From NCBI RefSeq assembly GCF_024298965.1, contig NZ_CP085193.1, positions 10,664,001 to 10,728,000 on the forward strand: 64,000 nt of DNA, given 5' to 3'. A model generated the notes under the pieces. That model searched no databases, was not told the DNA's origin, and worked only from the letters and a program-made list of their open reading frames with translations. Positions within the stretch are counted from its first letter, which is position 1. Each line of letters opens with the position of its first letter. Below, one piece after another: positions 53,447 to 61,740 of the stretch. The DNA is from Streptomyces rapamycinicus NRRL 5491 (lineage in GTDB: Bacteria; Actinomycetota; Actinomycetes; Streptomycetales; Streptomycetaceae). The position numbers were made by a program, and so were the translations under genes.

Positions 53447-54178
53447 ATGCCCCGGAGGGACCGTACGCCCCGCTTCTACTTCTCCCTGCGCAGCCCGTAC
53501 TCCTGGCTCGCCTACCGCCAACTGCGCGACGAACACCCGGAGGTGGCCGACGCCATCACCTGGCGGCCCTTCTGGGAGCCGGACGCCCGCAGCCTGCTGA
53601 TGCTGGAAAAGGCGGGCGGCGGCTTCCCGTACGTCGGCATGTCCCGCGCCAAGCACCTCTACATCCTCCAGGACGTGCGCCGGCTGTGCTCCGAGCGCGG
53701 GCTCGAGCCCGCGTGGCCGGTCGACCGGGACCCGGTGTGGGAGGTCCCGCATCTGGCCCATCTCGCCGCGGTGGACGAGGGGAAGGGCCCGGAGTTCATC
53801 GAACGCGTCTACCGGGCCCGCTGGGAGGAGGGCAGGGACATCTGCGCACCCGCCACCATCGCGGAGGTGGCCGCCGAACTGGGGCTGCCCGAGGACCGCC
53901 TGGCCGGTGCCGCGGACGACGACGAACTGCGGGTACGCGGGGTCGAGGCGCTGTCGCGGGTCGACGCGGACGGCGTGTTCGGCGTGCCGTTCTTCATCCA
54001 TGGCTTCCACAAGTTCTGGGGTGTGGACCGGCTCGCCCCGTTCATCGCGTCGGTGACGGGCGCCGCGCCGGGGCGGCCGGTCACCGAACCGCCCGACGCC
54101 GGGCCGTCGGACACCGCACCGCCCGCCGCGGCGCCGGGCCGGGGCGGAGACCAGGGGCACGCGGGCGGCTGCGGCTGA
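53447..54178 (+). CDS. HCCA-isomerase/kappa-GST-like (DsbA-fold) protein with Cys tail
   Basis: A 243-aa protein of the 2-hydroxychromene-2-carboxylate isomerase family: RFYFSLRSPYSWLAYRQL near the N-terminus (active Ser position), WRPFWEPDARSLL, and ADGVFGVPFFIHG. The family does thiol-dependent cis/trans isomerisation, so E/Z change of a polyene is a reasonable role. After residue about 205 it has a Pro/Gly-rich tail ending GGCG, with a lone Cys, which is not typical of the family. Confidence 0.82.
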   Translation: MPRRDRTPRFYFSLRSPYSWLAYRQLRDEHPEVADAITWRPFWEPDARSLLMLEKAGGGFPYVGMSRAKHLYILQDVRRLCSERGLEPAWPVDRDPVWEVPHLAHLAAVDEGKGPEFIERVYRARWEEGRDICAPATIAEVAAELGLPEDRLAGAADDDELRVRGVEALSRVDADGVFGVPFFIHGFHKFWGVDRLAPFIASVTGAAPGRPVTEPPDAGPSDTAPPAAAPGRGGDQGHAGGCG

Positions 54179-54209
54179 CCGCGACCCGACGATCGGCGAA
54201 GAGGAACCG

Positions 54210-55775
54210 ATGAAGGAACAGAACCTTGGCTCGGCGGCGGCGGTCCACTACTGGGCCCGAACCACCGGGGACACCACCGCCATCGTGTACGAGTCCACCC
54301 GGATCAGCTACGGGACGCTGTCCGCCCGGGTGCGCTCGCTGGCGGCGGCCCTGTCCGACGGCGGGGTGCGCACCGGCGACCGGATCGCCTTCCTGGGGCG
54401 CAACGGCCCGGCGCTGCTGGCGGCGGCGCTGGCCGCGGCCCACCTCGGAGCGGTCTTCGTACCGCTCAACGTCCGGCTGGCCGGAAGCGAGGTGGCCCAC
54501 CTCCTCGGCGACTGCCGCCCCCACACCCTCATCGCCGAGGACGCCGGCCGGCCCCTGGTCGACGGCATCGCGGACACCGTGCCCGTCCAGCGGTTCCTGC
54601 TCGCCGACGGCGGCCCCGCCGCTTCCGGGACGCACCCTCGTTGGAAACCACTGCCGATGCCGGAGCCTACGGAAACGGCGGACGCCGCGCCGCCGGTCGC
54701 GGTCCGGCCCACCGACCCCGCGGTCATCATGTACACCTCGGGCACCACAGGGCGGCCCAAGGGGGCGGTGCTCACCCACGGCAATCTGTGGTGGAACCAC
54801 CTCAACACCGCCGCCGTGATCCGCACCCGGCTGGGCGACCCCACCCTGGTGCTCGCGCCCATGTTCCACATCGCCGGGCTCAGCGGCTTCACCCTGGGCT
54901 CCCTCATGCAGGGCGGGACCCTGGTGATCCGGCGCTCCTTCTCTCCCGAGCAGTGCCTGGAGGACCTGGTCGAGCACCGGGTGGCCAATCTCATCGCGGT
55001 GCCGACGATGTTCGCGGCCATCGCCGCGACGGCCGGTTTCCCGCGCGCCGACCTCTCCGCGCTGCGCGCCGCGATCGTCGGCGGGGCCCCGGTGCCGCCC
55101 ACCCTGGTCCGCGACTACCTCGCCCACGGCATCCCCCTGCACCAGGCATGGGGGATGACCGAGACCGCGCCACTGGCCAGCCATCTGCCGACCGAACTGG
55201 TGGCCGCCCACCCCGACGCGGCCGGATTCCCGCTGCCCCACACCGAGATACGGCTGGTCGATCCGGCCACCGGCGGTGTGGTCACCGAGCCGGAGGCGGC
55301 CGCGGAGATCTGCGTCCGGGGGCCCAATGTCTTCGCGGGCTACTGGAACAACCCGGAGGCGACCGGGCGGGTGCTGGACGACGCCGGATGGTTCCGGTCC
55401 GGGGACATCGGCCGCGTCGACAAGAACGGTCTGCTGTTCATCGTGGACCGGCTCAAGGACGTCATCATCAGCGGCGGGGAGAACATCTACCCCGCCGAAC
55501 TGGAACGGCATCTGGCCGAGTACCCCGGCGTGCGCGAGGTGGCCGTGGTCGGGGTGGAGCATCCGCGGTGGGGCGAGAGCCCGGTGGCGGTGCTGTGCCA
55601 GGACGGGGACGGCCGGGCCACCCTGGAGGAGATCCGGGCGTTCATCGGGCAACGGCTGGCCCGGTACAAGCTCCCCACGGCCGTTCACCATGTCGACGCA
55701 CTGCCCCGGAATGGCAGCGGAAAGGTGGACAAAGCCGCCTTGCGCAGCCAGGTGCCCGGCGGACAGCGGCCATGA
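54210..55775 (+). CDS. AMP-dependent acyl-CoA/acyl-ACP synthetase
   Basis: A 521-aa ANL-superfamily ligase: MYTSGTTGRPKGAV (A3), core QAWGMTETA (A5), WFRSGDIGRVD and catalytic Lys near NGSGKVDKAAL (A10). It activates a carboxylic acid with ATP; the acid could be a starter for the type II set or the finished polyene. AGAGGAA precedes the ATG. It is the last structural gene of the cluster strand. Confidence 0.92.
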   Translation: MKEQNLGSAAAVHYWARTTGDTTAIVYESTRISYGTLSARVRSLAAALSDGGVRTGDRIAFLGRNGPALLAAALAAAHLGAVFVPLNVRLAGSEVAHLLGDCRPHTLIAEDAGRPLVDGIADTVPVQRFLLADGGPAASGTHPRWKPLPMPEPTETADAAPPVAVRPTDPAVIMYTSGTTGRPKGAVLTHGNLWWNHLNTAAVIRTRLGDPTLVLAPMFHIAGLSGFTLGSLMQGGTLVIRRSFSPEQCLEDLVEHRVANLIAVPTMFAAIAATAGFPRADLSALRAAIVGGAPVPPTLVRDYLAHGIPLHQAWGMTETAPLASHLPTELVAAHPDAAGFPLPHTEIRLVDPATGGVVTEPEAAAEICVRGPNVFAGYWNNPEATGRVLDDAGWFRSGDIGRVDKNGLLFIVDRLKDVIISGGENIYPAELERHLAEYPGVREVAVVGVEHPRWGESPVAVLCQDGDGRATLEEIRAFIGQRLARYKLPTAVHHVDALPRNGSGKVDKAALRSQVPGGQRP

Positions 55776-55930
55776 CACCCCCCTGAAGTGCCGCCGGAAC
55801 CCCACCGTGCCCGAACACGCGTAAAACGCCCCCGGCCACGAACGTGAATCGGCCCGTGTGGCGTGCATGTAAGCAAAGTGAAAGCGCGTGAAAAGTACCG
55901 AGACGTAGACTCCTCGGCACGTGCCCGGAG

Positions 55931-56713
55931 TTGCCTGAGTCCGGGTGTAAGAAGTGTTGGCACGGGGGTTCCACATTGATAAGAAATACGGGCGGAGTTC
56001 CGCTCTTGGCGGACACGGTGACGACCGATCCGCTGGAAACGGGGACGCGGCGGGCCGCCGCGATCCAGCGGCTGGACGCCGAACTTCTGGTGGCAGCCGC
56101 CATGGCCTTGGCCGACCAGGCCACAAGTAGTGTGAACGTCACGATTCCCAGCGATCGACGAGGTTTGTCGGAATTCGGCCCGGCACTCCATGTCATGGCG
56201 AGGACGGTGCGCCCGGACGTCGAATTCCGGGTTCTCTTCCCCTCTCGCGCTTTTGACGTCGAGATCCTGCACCGGCTGACCACGGAGCGGGAGAACGTCG
56301 CTGTCCGAATTGCCGAGAGTCCACTGCAGGGTGTGGCGATGGCCGACTACAGCGGCGCGTTGCTGTGGTCGCCGATCGCCCTCAAGGACGGAAGTGTGGC
56401 GCTTTTCGACAAATCCGCGGAGATCGGTGCACTGGGATCTCTCTTCCTCGGTGCGTGGGGAAGCGCGATACCGCTCGCCGAATTCCTGAAGCGGCGGGAG
56501 CTGGTCCGGCACGAGGACCAGCGGCAGGTGCTGGGGCATCTGCGGGACGGGCACACGGACCGGGTGGCGGCGCAGAAGATGGGCATCTCCTACCGCACCT
56601 ATCGGCGCCGGGTCGCGGAGATCCTGGAGGGGCTGGGCGCGGAGTCCCGCTTCCAGGCCGGGGTACGGGCCAGTGAGCTCGGGCTGCTGTCGCCCCTGGA
56701 GGACGCCCAGTGA
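55931..56713 (+). CDS. HTH (LuxR-C-like) transcriptional regulator
   Basis: A regulator of about 260 aa with a short Cys-rich leader and C-terminal helix-turn-helix (VLGHLRDGHTDRVAAQKMGI, then SYRTYRRRVAEIL). The rest is an uncharacterised N-terminal sensing domain. The start is uncertain: TTG 55931, TTG 55976 or GTGs near 56020. It overlaps the next regulator (GTGA), so the two are co-translated. It follows the ligase after 155 nt and likely controls the cluster. Confidence 0.78.
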   Translation: MPESGCKKCWHGGSTLIRNTGGVPLLADTVTTDPLETGTRRAAAIQRLDAELLVAAAMALADQATSSVNVTIPSDRRGLSEFGPALHVMARTVRPDVEFRVLFPSRAFDVEILHRLTTERENVAVRIAESPLQGVAMADYSGALLWSPIALKDGSVALFDKSAEIGALGSLFLGAWGSAIPLAEFLKRRELVRHEDQRQVLGHLRDGHTDRVAAQKMGISYRTYRRRVAEILEGLGAESRFQAGVRASELGLLSPLEDAQ

Positions 56714-57420
56714 CGGCTCTTCCTCTTCCCGCGGCCCCGATTCCCATCGGCGCTCCACTGCGGCCGCCCGCCTCACCGCTGAGCCGGGGCCCCGGTCCGG
56801 CCGAGGACGCCCGGGCGATCGTGCGCGAGGCCGGACAGCATGTGTCCATCATCCTCGCGTTGCCCCAAGGGACGCAGCGCGAGGTGCTGCGGTCGCTCCT
56901 CCCGGGGCTCCTGGCCCAGGCGAAACCGGATGTCCGGGTGCGGATCCTGTGCACTCGCCACACCTATGACCGGCGTCTGCTGCACACCATCGGCGGCGAC
57001 GGCGGGCCGGAGGTGAGACTGGCCCGTCTCGATCCGATCGAGGCGGTCATGGCGGACGGCCGTACGGCCCTGGCCAATCTGCGGGCGGAAACCGGCTCGC
57101 AGATCTTCACCACCCAGGAGGTGCTGCCCGTCCAGGCGTTGCACACGCTGTTCAACTCCATCTGGAAGAAGTCGGCCCCGCTCTCGGCGCGGCCCGACTT
57201 CAGCGACCGCCGCCGCACCCGGCTGGTCGCCGAGATCCTCGGGATGCTGCGCGTCGGAGCCACCGACGAGGTCGCCGCCCGGGCGCTGTCCATCTCCGTG
57301 CGGACCTACCGCAGACATGTCGCGGACATCATGGAACGGCTCGACGCGCGGTCGCGCTTCGAGGCCGGGCTGCTCGCCGCCGAGTTGGACATGCTTCCGC
57401 CTCCGGTGGAGAGACACTGA
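56710..57420 (+). CDS. HTH (LuxR-C-like) transcriptional regulator
   Basis: A 236-aa paralogue of the preceding gene: N-terminal domain plus HTH (LGMLRVGATDEVAARALSI, then SVRTYRRHVADIM). The residues RTYRRxVAxI are shared by the two, implying duplication. Cluster-linked LuxR-like activators are common in Streptomyces. Ends just before a strong hairpin. Confidence 0.82.
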   Translation: MTALPLPAAPIPIGAPLRPPASPLSRGPGPAEDARAIVREAGQHVSIILALPQGTQREVLRSLLPGLLAQAKPDVRVRILCTRHTYDRRLLHTIGGDGGPEVRLARLDPIEAVMADGRTALANLRAETGSQIFTTQEVLPVQALHTLFNSIWKKSAPLSARPDFSDRRRTRLVAEILGMLRVGATDEVAARALSISVRTYRRHVADIMERLDARSRFEAGLLAAELDMLPPPVERH

Positions 57421-57426
57421 CGGACC

Positions 57427-57455
57427 GCACCCGGCCGGTGCCACCGGCCGGGTGC
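57427..57455. terminator. Hairpin terminator between convergent genes
   Basis: GCACCCGGCCGG and its complement with a 5-nt loop: a 12-bp stem 6 nt after the regulator stop and before the end of the convergent gene at 57512. Probably ends the cluster transcript on both strands. Confidence 0.75.
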
Positions 57456-57511
57456 GCCGCGGCGGCCTCGGGCGTTCGTCCACGTACGGCTCCTCGGGGC
57501 GGCGGTGCGGC

Positions 57512-58183
57512 TCAGCGACGACCGAGGAGGAGACCGGGCGGACAATCGCCCCGGTCCAGCTCCACCGTCGTGGTGACCCGGGTGACGCCCGGCTTCCGGG
57601 GAACCGAACCGAACCCGAAGCGCACAGCGGGCTCGACGGGCGCCATCACCCCGAGATCCTCGCCCTCGAAGACCGCCGACACCGCGTCGACCGGCCGCAG
57701 ATCCCGCGCGCCGTACCACTCCCGGCGACCGGCACCCGCGCCGCCTCGGGTCCGCACACCGGGCAGCAGCAGACGGGCGGGGACGTCCGTCAGCGCGCTC
57801 CACGCCGGGCGCCGGGCGAGCGCGCCGGGCACGGCCCGCAGCAGAAGCCCCAGCGGCCCGCGGCGGGCCACGGTGAAGCGCAGGTCCAGTGCCCCGGCCG
57901 TGATGGTCCAGGTGTCCGCCTCGACACTTACCCGGACCGGCACGGCGCGCACCGCGTCGAAGGCGTAGGTGCGGGCGATGAAGTCCGCCGTCTCCGGCGT
58001 GGGAGCCAGCAGCAGCCGTTCACCGTTCACCCGGTCGAGCATCACATCGCTGAACGGCCCGAACGGCGACCGCTCCCAGTGGCCCAGCACGATGCGCGTC
58101 CCGGAGGACGTGCCCATGCCCGCGATCCACCCGTCGAAGCGCAGCCGTACGGGGCGGGTGGCCCTGCCGCGCCGCCGGCTCAT
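57512..58183 (-). CDS. Hypothetical protein
   Basis: A 223-aa protein without a motif I recognise. Visible: RPVRLRFDGWIAGMGTSSGT, IVLGHWERSPFGPFSDVML, ARTYAFDAVRAVPVRV, a basic middle and a C-terminal GDCPPGLLLGRR. High GC3 coding bias supports the frame; start is ATG 58183, upstream of a longer frame. No transmembrane segment. It may be part of the cluster border or unrelated. Confidence 0.72.
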   Translation of the reverse strand: MSRRRGRATRPVRLRFDGWIAGMGTSSGTRIVLGHWERSPFGPFSDVMLDRVNGERLLLAPTPETADFIARTYAFDAVRAVPVRVSVEADTWTITAGALDLRFTVARRGPLGLLLRAVPGALARRPAWSALTDVPARLLLPGVRTRGGAGAGRREWYGARDLRPVDAVSAVFEGEDLGVMAPVEPAVRFGFGSVPRKPGVTRVTTTVELDRGDCPPGLLLGRR

Positions 58184-58509
58184 CGTCTCGCTCCCGCTCC
58201 CTGTGCCACCACGGACGGCGGGTCCCCGCCCGTCGCCCGCGGAAACGGGCCGTGCCGCCCCGACGGCGCTCCGTCCACCGGGCGTGTCGTGACGCCGGTA
58301 CGGGGCGCGCAGAGACGATGGGCGTTCCCCGGGCAGCCACGCGCCCGTGACCGTCCGCCCGCTGCCCGGTTTCGTTCTCCCGCACCCGGGCATCCCTACC
58401 GGCGGTGTGTCCGCTCGTGGACCGTTCGGCCTGCCCGTAATGTCCACTTGGTCTCGGTCTGGACAGTGCGACGGGAGTGATCGAATGGCCATCGGGAACG
58501 GTGATCCCC
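58184..58509. other. Intergenic region between divergent genes
   Basis: About 325 nt between the minus-strand hypothetical gene and the broken HAD gene. No additional ORF with supportive codon bias, no RNA and no strong repeat. Probably two divergent promoters. Confidence 0.5.
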
Positions 58510-59177
58510 ATGGCCGCTGACGGCCGTCCGGGCGTCCTCGTCTTCGACGTCAACGAGACACTCACCGACATGACCCCGCTCGCCGCGCGCCTGGCGGACA
58601 TCGGTCTGCCCGGCCAACTGCTGCCGGTGTGGTTCGCCGGTGTCCTGCGCGACGGCATCGCGCTGTCCCTCGCGGGTGGCCGGGCGACGTTCGCCGAGGT
58701 CGCCGGGGACGTCCTGCGCACACTTCTGGCCCGGCACGGGCCCGGAGGAGCGGACCCGGCGGTGGCCGTGGACCACGTGCTCACCGGCCTGCCGGAGCTG
58801 CCCGTCCACCCGGATGTCCCCGAGGGCGTACGGGCGCTGCGCGCGGCCGGACACCGCCTGGTCACCCTGACGAACGGCTCGGCGGACACCACGCGCGCGG
58901 TGCTGGACCGGGCCGGGTGCGCGGTGCCGGTGGCCAGTGGAAGCCCGCTCCCGCCGCGTACGCCCACGCGCTGCGTGCGGTGGACGTGCCGGCCGGCGCG
59001 GCGACGATGGTGGCGGTGCACCCGTGGGACATCGACGGCGCCGCCCGGGCCGGTCTCTCCACCGTCTGGTTGCGGCGCACGCCGGTTCCCTACCCGTCGG
59101 CGGCGCGGCCCGCCGACCGGCAGGCGACCGGGGTCGCGGATCTGGCCCGGCGCCTGGGAACCGCCCTGCCCGGCTGA
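58510..59177 (+). pseudogene. HAD-type 2-haloacid dehalogenase, frameshifted
   Basis: The N-terminal part (VLVFDVNETLTDMTPL, nucleophile Asp; LVTLTNGSADTTRAVL) and the C-terminal part (QWKPAPAAYAHALRAVDV, VAVHPWDIDGAARAGL) of a type II haloacid dehalogenase lie in different frames. Between RAGCAVPVAS and QWKPAP about eight or nine residues that family members normally have are missing, with a frame change near 58940. The simplest explanation is a deletion of about 25 nt; a sequencing error alone would not remove residues. Confidence 0.72.
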
Positions 59178-59180
59178 CCC

Positions 59181-59200
59181 GCGCGAAGTGGACTTCGCGC
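59181..59200. terminator. Hairpin between convergent HAD and AraC genes
   Basis: Perfect GCGCGAAG-TGGA-CTTCGCGC stem-loop immediately after the HAD end and 12 nt before the AraC stop. Confidence 0.7.
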
Positions 59201-59211
59201 ATCACGGGGTG

Positions 59212-60225
59212 TCAGGTGGGAAGTCCTCCAGGCGGGGCATCCCGGCTCGCGCCGGGCGGCTGGCCGGTGACGCGCTTGAAGGCGCGGCTGAAGGCGGCCT
59301 GCGAAGCGTAGCCGAGGCGTTGCGCCACTGCCTGGATCGGCAACGTGTCCTGGGCCAGCCACTGGCCGGCGAGGAGCATCCGCAGTTCGGTGGCGTAGCG
59401 GAGGGGTGACATGCCGATCGTGGTCTGAAAGCGCTGCGCGAATACGGAGCGGGAGATATTGCACTCCGCTGCCAGCTCCGCCACGGTCCACTGGTGGCCC
59501 GGCCGCCGGTGCAGGGCCAGGATGGCGCGGGCCAGCCGGGGGTCGCGCAACGCCGCCACGAGGCCGGAGGTGTTGTCGCAGCCGCATTCGACCCAGCCGC
59601 GCACGAGCATTGCTGCCGCCACTTCTGCCAGACGGGCGAGAATTCCGGTGAAGCCCACGCGTGCGGCGCAGACTTCATTCTTCATTGACGTGAGAATGGG
59701 CAGGAGCCCGGGGTAACGCTTTCCCGTGGCATCGACCAGAATGACGTCGGGCATGAGCTGGCTGAGTCCCTGCATTCCGCCGAGGTCGAGTTCCATGGAG
59801 CCGTTGAAGAAGATGGCGCTGGGTGTGGGGTCGGCGCTCGGGCAGGCATCGACGTCGCAAACCGTGTCGCTGAGGGGGACGGCGTCGAAGCTGTCTATGC
59901 CCCGGGCCGGCAGGTCCGGATTGGAGAGCAGCTGATGCGGCCCGCCGTGGGGCATGAATACGGCGTTACCGGCGGAGAGCTTGTGCAGGGTGCCGTCCTC
60001 GGTACGCAAAAAGCCGGAGCCCACTGCGAGAAAGTGGAAATAGGAACGTCCAGGCTTGGCGTCGAAACTGAGGTTGAATCGTGGCCCGACATGGATGCGA
60101 CGGTACCGGACGCCATTCAGTCGCATATTGGTCAGCAGTTCGCTGAGGAGGTCTGAAGACAGGGTGAGAGGCCCTGAGGCCGTTCTGTCAGGAGTCTCGG
60201 TCAAATATTGCGGACGTGCTGTCAT
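59212..60225 (-). CDS. AraC family transcriptional regulator (cupin N-terminal type)
   Basis: A 337-aa regulator: cupin-type N-terminal domain (SYFHFLAVGSGFLRTEDG, NAVFMPHGGPHQL) and two C-terminal HTH motifs (WTVAELAAECNISRSVFAQRF; TLPIQAVAQRLGYASQAAFS). It is divergent from an MFS transporter, 67 nt apart, and likely controls it. A GTG at 60246 in the same frame is less likely than the ATG at 60225. Base composition is lower in GC than in the cluster, as for the MFS gene. Confidence 0.88.
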   Translation of the reverse strand: MTARPQYLTETPDRTASGPLTLSSDLLSELLTNMRLNGVRYRRIHVGPRFNLSFDAKPGRSYFHFLAVGSGFLRTEDGTLHKLSAGNAVFMPHGGPHQLLSNPDLPARGIDSFDAVPLSDTVCDVDACPSADPTPSAIFFNGSMELDLGGMQGLSQLMPDVILVDATGKRYPGLLPILTSMKNEVCAARVGFTGILARLAEVAAAMLVRGWVECGCDNTSGLVAALRDPRLARAILALHRRPGHQWTVAELAAECNISRSVFAQRFQTTIGMSPLRYATELRMLLAGQWLAQDTLPIQAVAQRLGYASQAAFSRAFKRVTGQPPGASRDAPPGGLPT

Positions 60226-60292
60226 AGATGATCCTGAAGTTCGCACTTACTCTTGACTTGACTCTTTCACGCGCCTCAGGGGAAGTAAACAG

Positions 60293-61531
60293 TTGAGCAG
60301 TGATATATGCGGCACCCGGTCCGATGTCGGCTTGAGCGACGCGGCCGACGTGAAACCGCTACCGCCCGAACCGGCCGCATCTTCTTGGGCAGCGGTCTTC
60401 TCGCTGGCGCTGGGCGTTTTCGGATTGCTGACGGCAGAGTATCTACCGACCAGTTTGCTGACTCCCATGGCCGCCGATCTGGGGGTGTCGGAAGCCCTGG
60501 CGGGGCAGGCGGTGACTGTCACGGCGGTGGCCGCGATGCTTTCCGGGCTGCTGACGGCAAGCCTGACCCGGAAGGTCGATCGGCGAATTGTGTTGCTCGG
60601 CTTCACCGTATTGATGATCGTGTCCAATCTGCTGGTAGCCGTAGCCTCCAGCCTTGCCGTGCTTTTGGTCATGCGGATATTGCTCGGAATCGCGCTGGGC
60701 GGCTTCTGGAGCTTGGCGGCCGCAGTGGCGATGCGCCTCGTGCCCTCGACTCTGGTTCCACGTGCCGTATCGATCATTTTCAGCGGCATCGCGGTGGCCA
60801 CCATTGTGGCGGTGCCACTTGGCAGCTACCTCGGCGAGTGGTCCGGCTGGCGCAGCGCCTTCCTGGCGGCCGCCGCGCTCGGCGTGGTGACGCTGGTCTT
60901 CCAGTCGCTCGCACTGCCCCGGATGGCGCCCCGCGTCACCGCACGGCTGGCCACGCTGTGGACCGTGCTGCGGCGCCCGGGCTTCGCGTTGGGCATCGTG
61001 GGCATGGTGCTGGTCCACATCGGGCACTACGCACTGTTCACCTATATCCGGCCCGCTCTGGAAAACCTGGCGAAAGCCGACGTCGATGAACTGGCGCTGC
61101 TGTTGTTCGTCTTCGGCGTGGCGAACTTCGTCGGCACACTGGTGGCCGGGTGGCTTCTGGGACACAGCCTGCGCCTGACATTGGCGCTGATGCCGGCGCT
61201 GATGGGCGTCGCGGCACTGAGCCTGGCACTACTTCCCGTCGGCCGGGCCGGGTACGTGATTTTGGTGGTCCTGTGGGGCTTGGCCTTTGGCGGCGTGTCG
61301 GTGGCATGGTCGAACTGGGCGACTCGCATGGTGCCCGACCAAGCGGAAAGCGCGGGCGGTCTCGTGGTGGTGGGCGTGCAGTCCGCCATCGCCGGCGGGG
61401 CCGCCGCGGGCGGGGTGATGTTCGGTATTGGTGGCGTCGTCACCGTGTTCACCATCTCCAGCGCCGTGTTGCTCGCCTCCGCGCTGTTGATCGCGCTGCG
61501 GGTCAAGGCGCCTGACACCGCGCGCATTTGA
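60293..61531 (+). CDS. MFS transporter (DHA1-type drug/nucleoside exporter)
   Basis: A 412-aa integral membrane protein with 12 hydrophobic helices, including GVFGLLTAEYLPTSLLTPMA and the loop LTRKVDRRIVLLGFTV typical of DHA1. It starts at a TTG at 60293 behind a near-perfect AGGGGAAG at 60278-60285. Its GC content and codon usage are lower than elsewhere, indicating recent acquisition with its AraC partner. It may export the cluster's product or an unrelated toxin. Confidence 0.87.
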   Translation: MSSDICGTRSDVGLSDAADVKPLPPEPAASSWAAVFSLALGVFGLLTAEYLPTSLLTPMAADLGVSEALAGQAVTVTAVAAMLSGLLTASLTRKVDRRIVLLGFTVLMIVSNLLVAVASSLAVLLVMRILLGIALGGFWSLAAAVAMRLVPSTLVPRAVSIIFSGIAVATIVAVPLGSYLGEWSGWRSAFLAAAALGVVTLVFQSLALPRMAPRVTARLATLWTVLRRPGFALGIVGMVLVHIGHYALFTYIRPALENLAKADVDELALLLFVFGVANFVGTLVAGWLLGHSLRLTLALMPALMGVAALSLALLPVGRAGYVILVVLWGLAFGGVSVAWSNWATRMVPDQAESAGGLVVVGVQSAIAGGAAAGGVMFGIGGVVTVFTISSAVLLASALLIALRVKAPDTARI

Positions 61532-61740
61532 TTGATGCGTGGACCGGGTCGATCTGACCGCCTCAGGCGCCTGGTGAGGCGCACGGTCGTGGGCCCAGGT
61601 ACGCGCTTGAACCAGCGCAGACTGTTCCGATAGCCGGGGGCCCGGGCCGACCGTGGGATAGGGGCCACCGTGGCGTGAAGACCCCTCCCGAACACCTGTC
61701 CCCGGCCCCGGACCCCGCCTCGATGCCCGCACACGCTCGG

